A DNA stretch of 64,000 nt from Campanula takesimana (taxonomy: Eukaryota; Streptophyta; Magnoliopsida; Asterales; Campanulaceae). Location: NCBI GenBank assembly GCA_026119855.1, contig JAOWBW010000764.1, forward strand, positions 124,001-188,000, written 5' to 3'. Shown here one piece after another: positions 23,936-35,437 of the stretch. The translations under genes and the position numbers were made by a program. The notes beneath the pieces are model-generated. The model did not search any database, was not told where the DNA came from, and saw nothing but the letters and a program-made list of their open reading frames with translations. The first letter of the stretch is position 1, and each line of letters opens with the position of its first letter.

Positions 23936-24029
23936 ATCTTTGCCTCCATATGCAAAATTTTAGTTTTACCCCTAGTACATTCCCCTTTGATTCATTTTAG
24001 GTGCCCTTAGCGCTATTTTGACTGATGTT

Positions 24030-25610
24030 CGTTATCTTTGGGTACGAGAAGCCTCTTAAAATTTCCATTCTTCACCGAATATTTACTTAGGATTCGTATG
24101 GTTGTAGAGACTTCGGCGCCTCTATGACATACGCATCCTAGATCGATCGCGATTGGCAGAAGCCTCGGCGTTTCTGTTTGCGAGAGATCCAGCATCTATT
24201 ATTTTAGCATTTCCTAATATTTACTTAGGATTCATATGGTTGTAGAGACTTCGGCGCCTTTATGACATACGCATCCTAGATCGATCGCGATTGGCAGAAG
24301 CCTCGGCGTTTCTGTTTGCGAAAGATCCAGCATCTATTATTTTAGCATTTCCTAATATTTGCTTAGGATTCGTATGGTTGTAGAGACTTCGGCGCCTCTA
24401 TGACATACGCATTCTAGATCAATCGCAATTGGCAGAAGCCTCGGCGTTTCTGTTTGCGAGAGATCCAACATCTATTATTTTAGCATTTCCTAATATTTGC
24501 TTAGGATTCGTATGGTTGTAGAGACTTCGACGCCTCTATGACATACGCATCCTAGATCGATCGCGATTGGCAGAAGCCTCGGCGTTTCTGTTTGCGAGAG
24601 GTCCAGCATCTATTATTTTAGCATTTCCTAATATTTGCTTAGGATTCGTATGGTTGTAGAGACTTCGGCGCCTCTATGACATACGCATCCTAGATCGATT
24701 GCGATTGGCAGAAGCCTCGGCGTTTCTGTTTACGAGAGATCCAGCATCTATTATTTTAGCATTTCCTAATATTTGTTTAGGATTCGTATGGTTGTAGAGA
24801 CTTCGGCGCCTCTATGACATACGCATCCTAGATCGATCGCGATTGGCAGAAGCCTCGACGTTTTTGTTTGCGAGAGATCCAGCATCTATTATTTTAGCAT
24901 TTCCTAATATTTGTTTAGGATTCGTATGGTTGTAGAGACTTCGGCGCCTCTATGACATACGCATCCTAGATCGATCGCGATTGGCAGAAGCCTCGGCGTT
25001 TCTGTTTGCGAGAGATCCAGCATCTATTATTTTAACATTTCCTAATATTTGCTTAGGATTCGTATGGTTGTAGAGACTTCGGCGCCTCTATGACATACGC
25101 ATCCTAGATCGATCGCGATTGGCAGAAGCCTCGGCGTTTCTATTTGCGAGAGATCCAGCATCTATTATTTTAGCATTTCCTAATATTTGCTTAGGATTCG
25201 TATGGTTGTAGAGACTTCTGCGCCTCTATGACATACGCATCCTAGATCGATCGTGATTGGTAGAAGCCTCGGCCTTTCTGTTTGCGAGAGACACAGCATC
25301 TATTATTTTAGCATTTCCTAATATTTGCTTAGGATTCGTATGGTTGTAGAGACTTCGGCGCCTCTATGACATACGCCTCCTAGATCGATCGCGATTGGCA
25401 GAAGCCTCGGCGTTTCTGTTTGCGAGAGATCCAGCATCTATTATTTTAGCATTTCCAAATTTTTTCTTTGGATTCATATGGTTGTAGAGACTTCGGCGCC
25501 TCTATGACATACGCATCCTAGATCGATCGTGATTGGCAGAAGCCTCGGCGTTTCTGTTTGCGAAAGATCCAGCATCCATTATTTTAGCGCGATCGGCAGA
25601 AACCCAGGCA
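24030..25610 (+). repeat. 138-bp satellite-like tandem array of D
   Basis: About eleven units with 138-bp spacing. The shared GATCC falls at 24186, 24324, 24462, 24600, 24738, 24876, 25014 and so on. Units are highly similar to each other, with CpG transitions as the main differences, and each contains the palindrome GATCGATC/CGATCG. The array lies just before the 3' end of the element. Confidence 0.95.
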
Positions 25611-25799
25611 TTTCTGTTTGCGTTTACCTCAGCTTTTATTACTCCACCTCGGGATTATTTAGACAACGTAGTATTTATTGTCCCATTATCCCTGTTGTTT
25701 CAAATGACTTCATTTCCTAACGAATGTTCGTTCTTCATACAGGATAGTGCCCGTAGGTTTATTATCCCTAGCAGAAGTCCGATGGCTCGTTTTTCCCTA

Positions 25800-26223
25800 A
25801 TCGCTTCGAACTACGACCGGCTTGATTCCTCCGAGGATACATAGGAAGCCTGAAAAGGTTCAGCCATCCGACCACCTTGGTCATTTCCTATCCCCTCAGA
25901 ACTACGACCGGCTTGATTCCTCTGAGGATACGTAGGAAACCTGAAAAGGTTCAGCCATCCGATCGACGTGGTCATCTATCATCCCCAGCAGATGCACTTT
26001 CCCCAGCAGAAGACGTTGCTCCCCATCAGAGGACAATCATTCTCAATTTCCCCATCAGATTTGAACTACGTTTGGCTTGATTCCCCCGCGGATACGTAGG
26101 TCGCTTGTCAAGGTTCAGCCGTTCCCTTACCTTTCATCTGTTTTGAAACTCATGTTTCAGAACGGATCCTTCTTTTATCGTCGACCCCACATTGCCTAGC
26201 AAGAAGCGTCGCCGAGGGGCTAC
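25800..26223 (+). other. Hairpin-module cluster and polypurine tract at the 3' end of D
   Basis: Three CTACG...CGTAG modules (25807-25870, 25898-25952, 26062-26117) with conserved GAACTACG and ATACGTAGG arms, then the purine tract GAGGGGCTAC (26214-26223) next to the LTR. Confidence 0.75.
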
Positions 26224-27446
26224 TGTTAGTACACGACCTGAAAATGAGTTTATTAGGGCTTTACCAAAAATACAAGGACTTTATAGGAATTAGAAACCTT
26301 ATAAAGACTTGTCCCGGATTCCCGAAATACCTCATTTATGACAAAATCTATCAAAATAGGTAACTTATGGTTTCCTTAAAACCATGCAGAAACCCTAGCT
26401 TAAGAATCAAGTCAGCCAGCAGAATTGGCCACGCGGCCAACCTTGCCACGCTTCAACCTTGGCCACGCGGCCACTCTTGTCACCGGCTTAAATCATGGCC
26501 AGGCGGCCAACCTTGCTCCGGATGATCTCAGCCGTCAGATCTTCCCCTCAGTTTACTATATAAACCAATCTCAGCCTATTGGTTTAGGATCCGGAGTCTG
26601 AGAGCTTTAAGTCCGAATTTTAGAGTTCTTAAACATAATTTTTCTCCCTAATTAAGCATTCAAACACTCAAGGAGATCAAGGTTTATTTCTTACCAACAT
26701 AGGTAAGTTTTCTAACTTTTTCTTCATGTTCTTGCATTATTTTTAATATAGATATTTTATATTCATGTTCTTACATGTTTATTCATAGTTTCTTCATGTG
26801 CTTTGCATGTCATTCATATGTTCATAATATGTTCTTCGCGTGTTCTTCGTGTTCATAGATTAAAACCTTATTTATGCTATATTTAGGGTTGCAATCTTCA
26901 TAATTACATGTTATTTCATAGCCGATGATGATCTATGGTTCATCAACCCAAGGATGATCTAGGAACTATTTCTAAACCCTAAACTTTAGGTAATTACTCC
27001 CATGATCAATAATCCTCCCATGATGAATCTGATGAATGTTCATTGAGATCTCATTGATGGCATAGTCATTATTCTAGGATGTGATCATCCTGCATGTTTC
27101 TTTCTCCTCCCTCTTCATTATGCATGATCCCTATTCTCTCTCCACATTCTAATTATGTGCGAACTACGCTGACCTGAGCTTCTCACATTGAGAGGAACGT
27201 AGGCAATCTTCGGATCCGGTCTAAATGACTAACACACTACTAAAACATTCATCATGATAGAAAGACCAATCAATTAGGGCAATAGGAGTGATAACGTTCA
27301 ATATTCTTCTCTTGTTGTAATTTGACCCCCGAACCCACTGAAAATGCTTTTTTCAATGTTTTGGCTTTAATTAAAACGGCGTGGCGACTCTCATAATTTT
27401 AATGTTGCTATGAATATATTCCCAAATTCGAACACACGTATTCACA
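26224..27446 (+). repeat. 3' LTR of element D
   Basis: 1223 bp, same layout as the 5' LTR, with the GC-rich words at about 26427-26508, the TATA box at 26557-26564 and the hairpin module at 27160-27221. Confidence 0.92.
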
Positions 27447-28556
27447 CTATGCGCCCCTTTGGCTCATACGCCCCATTGTGAATGATTTAACTCTTGGTGA
27501 TTTATTGAAGACATGAAGACGTGAAGAAATTCAAACTACGCCAATAATCCAACGGTGGTTAAATAACACGTATGCAACTGTATCTAAGGACACCTGTCCA
27601 TAACGGTCATATTTATGTTATGTGTCTAACGGCTATAAAGGACACGTGCTCTACTCAATGAGCAATAGCACATCTGTCCTTTGATCTTATCCACAAGGGA
27701 TTTCCAATTGCTAGTTTTTGGAGCTCTACTATAAATACCCCATAATTTCAAACGTTTTGAAGTTGCTAAGAATCTATGAATTTCCCTCTCAAGCATTTGT
27801 TGAAGATTTGAAGATTGCCTTTGAATTCCCAGATTCCTCAAGAACATCTTTATACCTTTATCCTTAGCCCAGATCCTCAAGAAAAAACACTTTAGTTTTA
27901 TTGTGCTCTAAATCTCATAGATCTAAAGAGCCTTAAAACTAAGAACATATACGCACCTCTTTAAGTTTGATCACTTAGATTTTTCTTTAAGAGATACACT
28001 GGTTTTGTCTAGGATTTGTTCTTTCATAGAATATTAGATCTTGAGTTAGTGTATAAGCTCAAATGTTGTAATTTGTAACACTCACTCATATTATAAGATC
28101 TTCATTAGAAATCCAAGACTAACCATCTTGGTAGAGGACGTAGATCATTTCCCGATCGAACCTCTCCAAATAGCGCGCATTCAATTCTTGTCATTTACTT
28201 TCAAGTTATTATCTTATCTCACTATTTGCTTGTTTACTCATTGTAGATTTATTGGATTGAATTGTGTTGTGTTTGTTATATCATTTGCCTTATCTCCTTA
28301 TTTCACCCACTTTGAGCCAAAATACTTAGAGTGTGTGTGCGCCCCCTTAATCATACTTTGCGCCTATTTACTTAACTAAATTCCGCTGTGCATTTTACTC
28401 ACTCACTTAGGCGCATTTCATAACGCTTATTTGATAAAGTGCGCATTTTCAAATGATTTTATCAAGGGTACGAAAAGAATTTTAAAACAGCTATTCACCT
28501 CCCCTCTAGCTATTTTCCATACCCTTGTTTCCCTTTGGGTCCCTTTGGGACCAACA
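27447..28556 (+). repeat. 3' LTR of element B, right part
   Basis: Begins with the second CTATG copy and continues the GCGC-word cluster (ATGCGCCCC, ATACGCCCC). A TATA-like TATAAATA lies at 27730-27737, and GCGC words appear again near 28170, 28340, 28400 and 28440. The pyrimidine-rich run CACCTCCCCTCTAGC is near 28497. The terminus is CCAACA at 28551-28556. Confidence 0.65.
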
Positions 28557-29757
28557 ATCATTTAAATAAATAGAAAACTTCTTATTATCAATAAGAAACT
28601 TAAAATCTTCATTATGCAAACAAGAATTTGAAATAATATTTCTACTCAAATCCGGAACATAATAACAATTGTTCAAAACAAGAATTAATCCGCTAGGTAA
28701 AATGACATCATAGGTTCCTACGACTAATGCAGCAACTCTTGCTCCATTCCCCACGCGTAGGTCCACCTCACCATATTTGAGTAGCCTTCTATTCCTTAGT
28801 GCCTGCACATTCAAACAAATGTGAGATCCACATCCGGTATCTAATACCCAGGAACTAGAAGTAGAAAGGAGTATATCTATAACATAGATACCTGAAGTAG
28901 AAGCAGTCCCACTGCCCTACTTCTTCTTCAATTCTTCCTTATAAACCTTGCAATTGCGTTTTCAATGACCAATCTCATTGCAGTGGAAAACAGATTGCAT
29001 CCTTTTGGGAAGTAGGTTTAGCCACATCAGCATTGGCAACAGTTGCCTTGCTTATCTTGGGTTTGACAACTTTTGCCTTACCATTTCCTTTGCTTTTAGA
29101 GCCCTTTCCTTCTTTTGACACCACAAGCACAGGGGAAGCTTCTTTAATGATTTTCTTTTCCACTGTCTTTAGCATCCCATGCAACTCAGATAGGGTCTTA
29201 TCCATACCATGCATATTAAAGTTCATGACGAACTGATTATAGATTTTAGGTAATGAATTAAGAATAAAATCAGTGGCCAACTCAACAGAGATGGGATGGC
29301 CAAGCCTCTCTAGATGTTCAAAGTGGGACTTCATCTTCAAAACATGAGGACCCACTACCTGTCCTTCACTCATCTTGCATGAGATCAGAGCAACTATAGT
29401 GTCGAACCTTTCTTGCCTTGCTTTCTCTTGAAACATATCTTTCAATTCAACACCTAAGTCATATGCCTCCAAGTGTTCAAGAGTCTTCTGAAGCTCAGGA
29501 CACATGTCAGAAAGCATGAGACAAACGACCTCATGAGAATCACTTTTGTGCTTCTTGTAGGCGTTTCTCTCATCCTTAGGGGCAGAGGCCTCAGGTTACT
29601 CTTCAGGAACGGGTTCATCAAGAATTTATAGCCTGTCTTCATGCTTTAGAACAATTCTAAGGCATCAGATCCAATCCATGAAGTTAGCACCATTCTCTTT
29701 AAGCTTTTCCTTCTGAAGGATAGATTGCAATGATAGTGAATTTGTATTTTGAGCCAT
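28557..29757 (-). pseudogene. Gag and start of protease of Angela-like element E, decayed
   Basis: Reading leftward from a Met codon at 29755-29757, the translation follows the gag of element C throughout. It has three stop codons within the first 50 codons, an open stretch from 29517 to 28975 (180 codons) and a one-base insertion that breaks the zinc knuckle near 28985. Further stops follow. Beyond the knuckle, the protease-linked region matching 8640-8960 of C can still be followed to 28557, where B sequence begins abruptly. The rest of pol is not in the window. Confidence 0.85.
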
Positions 29758-31345
29758 TATCTACAATTATGCAAACATATATTCACATATAAGTACCAAC
29801 TTAATTAAAGATATTATAAATATTAGTATTTCACAAATACTCCCACTAAATTATATAACCTTCAAATACATCCAATGTATCATATAATTTAAATGGGCTA
29901 AGATCCATATTTCACTTAACTTTGAGTCGGCATGTATCATATAATTTAAATGGGCAAAGATCCATATTTTACTTAACTTTGAGTCGGCTTTGGCATGACT
30001 GCTCAAAATAAGTTATTTAGGTAGACAACTCCTTGTCAATCATATCATATATGACATAGACATCATATGTCTAACATGTTTTAATCTCATCTGTGCCTTA
30101 GGCCCAAAACTGTTTTGATAGCCTAATTAAGTCAAACCATTTTAAACGTATAGGAATCACTGTTTCCTCATCTTGCTCATAGATGAATAGAATTAATGCG
30201 CCTTGCTTTGGCATAGCCCGCATAAAACTATCCATGTACTCACGAGTGTTTTAATCATTGATTGGCACATAACTTAAATTTTAAACAAGGTTCACATACA
30301 TTAAGTTAATCAATTAACCGAATTAATTTTATGTAACATTAGTTGCGCTAGTTATAGGATTAAAGTCTGAGACTTTGAGATTACGCCAATCTTAAACTCC
30401 TTTAAGATTCTGATCTCAATGTCTGGACTTCTGAACTTAAATCTGTTTTAGGAAATACGGTTTCCAAAACTAGCCATCTGAAACGGATCAAAATCAGTAT
30501 TGTCCAAACCATCTGCAGAGCATCTTGAAATTGAGAGCACAAACCGTACGGTAGAAACTAAGCCAAAAGGCATCCATATTCCCGTACTAAGATCAAGAAA
30601 CCAAGCAACTTTTCTATACGGTCGAAACTAAGCCAAAAGGCATCTACATTCCCGTATAGATTGGTCAGTTGTTTCAAGACCCTTCATTGTCTCTTAATCT
30701 CACAGATTATAGCAATTCTAAATTCTTTAGAACTCTGATTCTGCAGTTACTCTGCATTCTTGACAGAAAACTATTTCAGGAAACACGGTTTCGAAAACCA
30801 GCTGTCTGAAACCAGTTCCTGTTTCCAGATTCGAATTCTGTAAACAATTTATAGAACAATCTGAACACAAGAAGACAGAGCAACATTCTGGAATTCGGGC
30901 TAGGCGCCGTATGGCTAGGCTCGCGCCGTACGCTTGCCGTACCGCCGTACGGAGCCAATTCCCAGAATCCCATATTAGCCAGTTTTCAGAAATTCGATCA
31001 ATCCATTATCGTATTTATACATAATCAGATTACAGAAATACGAAAAATACAAAATACAAATTTTAACCCATCTAATTCATACAAACAATAACTAATTTAT
31101 TCCTCATACAAATTAGATCAATATTATCAACAATTATAATCCAATTATAACATGATAATCTAAGCATGCGATCATACATATCAATCGAATTAATATTATA
31201 ACCATATAATCCCATCATCAACTAGCATGCATATTTTATATCTCATATAAAATTCATCACATAAATTCATCTTACATGATCATACCAATTAAATAATCGC
31301 ATTAAATAATTATATCATGACAATATTAAAATTATTGATCATCAA
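29758..31345 (-). other. Leader of element E
   Basis: Non-coding, AT-rich. It carries GCCGTATGG/GCCGTACGG words at 30906-30914, 30925-30932, 30936-30943 and 30944-30952, the same word as in E's LTR. Further ACCGTACGGT-like sites occur near 30544 and 30613. A 50-bp stretch is repeated near 29880 and 29935. Confidence 0.65.
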
Positions 31346-31361
31346 CGGGGCTCTGATACCA
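31346..31361 (-). other. Primer binding site of E (initiator tRNA-Met)
   Basis: TGGTATCAGAGCCCC on the minus strand, one base from the LTR. Confidence 0.88.
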
Positions 31362-31362
31362 C

Positions 31363-32751
31363 TGTTGGGTTTTGTGCAATCATGCGCAGTGGAAGAAAGA
31401 CATGAAGAAAACCCAATAGCCTAGATCAGTATGAACAATAATTCATAATATAAAGATGAAAGAAACTAACCCTTGTAGATCGAGATAAAACTTGGATTAG
31501 ACGTTAAGAGAAATGCCCTCTATCGGTGATCCACAGAACGAACAGATTTTAAGAACGCCTTCTTGAACTTGACTGCTAGGCCTTCAGTTTGAAAAACGAT
31601 TGTGAAGAACGATTCTTCAAAGCTCCTAAAGATTATTGTGGTTTGATAATTGAGAATAATCAAATACAATGATCCTAGTATATTATGTGTGTTCTCTCTC
31701 TCCAAGAAAGAGTTTGGAATTGATCAAATCAATAGTGTGGGAACAATCCCTGTCAGTCCACATTATATACAATGGGTGTCCAAAACCCTTTAGGACTTAG
31801 GTTTTCTTGTCCAACAAGAAAAGACTTAAAATAAAATGGTTGCCGGGAAGGCAGCCGTACGGTTAGTCTGGAGCCGTACGAAAGGCATCCAGCCGTACGG
31901 TGGCTTTGACCAGTTTCCTCGTTTTTCGCTCTTTTTAATTATCCGTTAAGCGTGTGTGACCCAATAGGATTATACTAAATTGGCAATGAGTCTGAACCAT
32001 TCAAACCTCGTAAGTCATAAGCGGACTCTAGCAAGCCATTATGACTACCCAATTAGTATAACTTTGAAATTCAAAGTTTCCTAAAATAGAACATAACACA
32101 ATCTCTTTGTTACACGATGTCTGTTGAACATAAGCCATGGTCAATGGTCAACTTACCTTGTTCAACGCTTTCTCGACCCCGAATGTATTGATAATACAAA
32201 TGTCATTGATCCAATCAATTCATTTGAGCATGGCCATGCATTTCATCAATACCATTCATCGAGTGGCCAAAGCTTGACATCTCTCTTGACGAGTAACAAA
32301 TCCCATCTTGGCTTATTACTCCTCCCTACATGATTCCGATTACGCCAATCATATTCTTTATAGTTACCCGGTTAGGGGTAACGTTTGAATATGTCAAACG
32401 TAATGTTCATTATGTGGAAGACTGTAATAACCTCAGGTCTGGAGATTCCAGTGATATAACTATATGAGACCTAATTATGACATTGTGACCATTACATAAA
32501 TCTCATAGGGGTCAGTCCAGTATTTGTTCTCCAACAAATACCCATAAGTCTAATTGTATCGCATACACATAATCATCATATGATTATCTATTAAACTTAT
32601 ACTAATAATTAATCATAATTATCAGGGACGGGGATTATTATAATAAACACGCAAAACATATAATAATCAAACATTCAATATCTTTATTAAAGCATAAGCA
32701 AATGATAACATTAATCGTTCAAATAACGTGCCTAGGACATACACACCAAGA
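31363..32751 (-). repeat. 5' LTR of element E
   Basis: About 1389 bp. The outer end reads CCAAGA in place of CCAACA. The same family forms the solo LTR at 50224-51615. GCCGTACGG words lie at 31854-31862, 31873-31880 and 31892-31900, upstream of a TATATAA box (31763-31769, minus strand). Confidence 0.85.
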
Positions 32752-33290
32752 ATTTCACAGTTGTGTAATTTCACAGTTGTGTGATTTTTTCATTGTTCAC
32801 TTGTAAAATCATTTCTCAACTGTGAATGTGATTTCACAGTTGTGTGATTTAACAGTTATGTGATTTCACAATTATGTGAATTCACAATTGTGTGATGCTA
32901 TATGTCTTTTAAACAAATGATAAATCAATTTATCATTATTGATACTCAATTTGTTCATAATTGAGTAACAAAACTGATAAATTCATCTATCAGCTTTTTC
33001 ACAATTATTGTAATAGCTGAGACATGCCTTTTCCAATTGTTCACTCATGAAATTAGTGTAACTGAAAATTCATCTCTCAATTTTTCACAACTGACACTCT
33101 TTTTCACAGTTGTATGATTTCACATTTGTATGATTACACAATTATATGATTACACTATTATGTCATTTTTCACACTTGTAAAATTATTTTTCAATTTACT
33201 TCATAGTTGCATGATTACACATTTGTGTGATTTCACTGTTGGTGATTTCACATTTGTGTGATTTCACAGTTATGTGATCTTTAAACAATT
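32752..33290. repeat. Degenerate TTCACAGTTGTGTGATT repeat field
   Basis: About twenty irregular copies of a 16-18 bp unit, TTCACAGTTGTGTGATT, interspersed with TGATAAATC-like phrases. No gene. Confidence 0.75.
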
Positions 33291-33369
33291 GAGAAATCAA
33301 ATCAAATTAACAAACACAAACAATCAAATCAAACACGGAAATCTCATCAGATCTGAAATTATATATATA

Positions 33370-33615
33370 CTCCCTCCGTCCAATCTTAAATTGCAAAAGT
33401 TGCCAAAAAGGGTGTCCCAACAAAAATTGCAAAATCCAAAAATGGCAAGTTTTAACCCACTTGCACACTCACATCCACTAACCCACTAACTATTCTCTAC
33501 GCCACTTTCTCTCTCCCACTCAACTATCAACACTCACAACACATCACCTTTTTCACTTTTTCCCTTAATCCCCGTGCCAACCTAGTATTTGCAATTTGAA
33601 ATGGGACGGAGGGAG
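33370..33615. mobile_element. Stowaway-like MITE 1
   Basis: 246 bp bounded by the inverted repeats CTCCCTCCGTCC and GGACGGAGGGAG and flanked by TA on both sides. Inner arms (AATCTTAAATTGCAAA, with CAATTTGAAATGG opposite) are partly complementary. This is the hallmark of plant Stowaway (Tc1/mariner) MITEs. Confidence 0.9.
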
Positions 33616-34694
33616 TATATATATAAAAACCAATTTTGGGTACAGATTAAGAACGGTGGTTAATAGATGGTTGAATAAGGAGAAGAGAAAGAAATCTGAA
33701 AATTTCAAATATGAACATGAACGCCATTGGAGAAATAGAAGAGAAATCCAAAAAGTTCAAACTGATAATTTGGCCGGTGAAGCCATTCTTGCGTACGTCC
33801 TCTCCTCCTGGGCCTTTGCTATCTCCTGATCTATGGAATCCATTATCCCAAAACTCAATGATGAATTGATTTTTACTCATTCTAATAGATACTTTTTGGC
33901 TTAATTTTTGCTTAGTTCTCAACCTTTTGTTATTTGATTAGGTTCTTTTTGTGTTTTTGTTGTGTAGGGTGGTTATGTGCTCAATCTAGAAGAAAGGGGG
34001 AGAAAATGAGCTTAATTGGTCGAAGTTGGGAAGGCCAAGGACTGATGTGCAAAGATTACATATTTCAGGGACTAATCTGCCAATTATGAAACTTCAGGAC
34101 CAAACTGTAATGAACTGAAAGTCTGGGGACTAAATTGCAAAATCATAAAACACCAAGGACTAAAGTGTAATTTCAGAATTCCAGCCCAAAAAGTCAGCCG
34201 CAAGCTGAAGATTTTTGATGAATAGTTTTTCAATTTTATTTTAGGATTTTAATTTTAGTAGTTTCCTTTTTCTTTTGATTTTCTTTTTCTTTTACAATTC
34301 CTTTTTAGTTTAGGTTTTAGATTTAATTTTCCCTATAAATACTAGGTTAAGTTTTTAGTATTTTTTATCAATCATGTAGCTAGTAAATACTTTGTAAGGT
34401 TTGCAAGGTTGGAGAAATATGTTCTTTGTCTATGAAGAACAATTTCACCAACTACGAATTGGAGGTAACTTTTATCAATTCTATGCTTTAGTATAATTCT
34501 TGCATTATTTCTAATTCTTGTTCATCAAAATATTCTTCATGCTAAATTTTTTAATTTTAATTATATGTTTAGATATAATTTGACTTCAGAATTATTGGAT
34601 ATATATTGCTGCACTAGCGTGGGTGATTATATGTTGACCATTGTTTTGATGATTAAATTCAATTGATGACCTAACAGAAATCAAAAGGATTTAG
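33616..34694. other. Unassigned region, no gene identified
   Basis: Short open frames here (up to about 90 codons, both strands) have no recognisable domain. Phrases such as GGGGACTAAATTGCAAAA (near 34125) recur in plant LTR regions. A TATAAATA sits at about 34334. It may be an old LTR or an intergenic remnant. Confidence 0.3.
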
Positions 34695-34902
34695 GAGCCG
34701 TTTGGTTCGTGGTAAAGTGAAGGAATGGAATGCCCAATTCTGTTTGACCAATTCCGTTGGCATGTTTTTTTTTTTTTTTTTTTCATTCCAATGGAATGCC
34801 CAATTCCATTCCATGAAGGAATTTATCATTTCATCCAAAAATGGGAGGAATGTTCAATTCCATCAATTTCATTCCATTGGAGGAATTGAAGAAATTCGGA
34901 AT

Positions 34903-35437
34903 ACCTATAATAATAATAATAAATAAATAATAATAAAAAATAATAAAAAATAATAATAATAAATAATAATAATAATAATAATAAATAATAATAATTATTA
35001 TTAATAATAATAAATAATAATAATAAATAATAATAATAAATAATAATAGTAAATAATAATAATAAATAATAATAATAGTAATAAATATAAATAATAATAA
35101 TAATATGAAATAATATGAAATAATAATAATAATAATGTTAATAATAATAATAATAAAAAATAATAATAATAGTAAAAAAAATAAATAAATAATAATAATA
35201 ATAATAATAATAGGAAATAATAATAATAATAATAAATAATAATAAATAATAATAATAGAAAAAATAATAATAATAAATAATAATAATATTAATAAATAAT
35301 AATAATAATTATTATAATAATAATAGTAACAATAATAAATAATAATAATAATATTTATTATTATTATTATTTTTTTTATTATTTTTATTGTTTATTATTA
35401 TTACTATAATAAAAATAATAATTATTATTATTTATTA
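34903..35437. repeat. (TAA)n microsatellite
   Basis: More than 500 bp of TAA/AAT with few interruptions; it resumes after the MITE at 35727 and ends near 35800. Confidence 0.95.

Larger units (their letters stand above)
14755..27446 (+). mobile_element. Element D: complete non-autonomous Tat/Ogre-like gypsy element, gag-only
   Basis: A 12.7-kb element has two 1223-bp LTRs (14755-15977 and 26224-27446, TGTTAG...ATTCACA) and a perfect 5-bp target duplication, CTATG, at 14750-14754 and 27447-27451. It has a tRNA-Arg-type primer site and a polypurine tract GAGGGGCTAC at 26214-26223. The LTRs differ at roughly 20 positions by eye. The only coding sequence is a small gag-like ORF (18373-18938). 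No protease, RT, RNase H or integrase motif is visible in any frame. The rest is a succession of tandem arrays. This matches the category of gag-bearing non-autonomous elements (TR-GAG or LARD-like), which must be mobilised by enzymes of an autonomous relative. F on the right of the window is a second, inverted copy. Confidence 0.92.
3729..28556 (+). mobile_element. Element B: SIRE-like copia retrotransposon, 3' part, interrupted by C and D
   Basis: B is seen in four blocks: late ORF left part (3750-4385), late ORF right part plus 3' UTR (12911-14465), 3' LTR left part (14466-14754) and 3' LTR right part (27447-28556). The blocks rejoin cleanly once C and D with their target duplications are removed. 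The LTR begins TGCTGG after the purine tract and ends CCAACA at 28551-28556, an almost perfect terminal inverted repeat. Its penultimate segment is the pyrimidine-rich run typical of SIRE LTRs. The 5' LTR, gag and pol lie left of the window or are lost. B itself seems to have landed in E, because E sequence starts at once at 28557. Confidence 0.65.
28557..32751 (-). mobile_element. Element E: 5' half of an older Angela-like copia element
   Basis: 5' LTR (31363-32751), tRNA-Met primer site, leader and a gag pseudogene, all on the minus strand. The other half is expected left of B, outside the window. The many stops mean E is older than C. Confidence 0.8.

Noticed and set aside
23728..24195. 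Open frames with repeated DSRGVT peptides and a MLDLSQTETPR-type peptide
   Set aside because: Products of the 30-bp and 138-bp repeats; the same peptides appear on the other strand in F. Not genes.
24030..25610. Regular 138-bp spacing as a CRISPR array
   Set aside because: The whole unit repeats, with no unique spacers, and the context is a plant retrotransposon.
33596..33922. Short frames on both strands next to MITE 1 as a possible host gene
   Set aside because: The frame starts inside the MITE, has no recognisable domain, and overlaps an equally long frame on the other strand.
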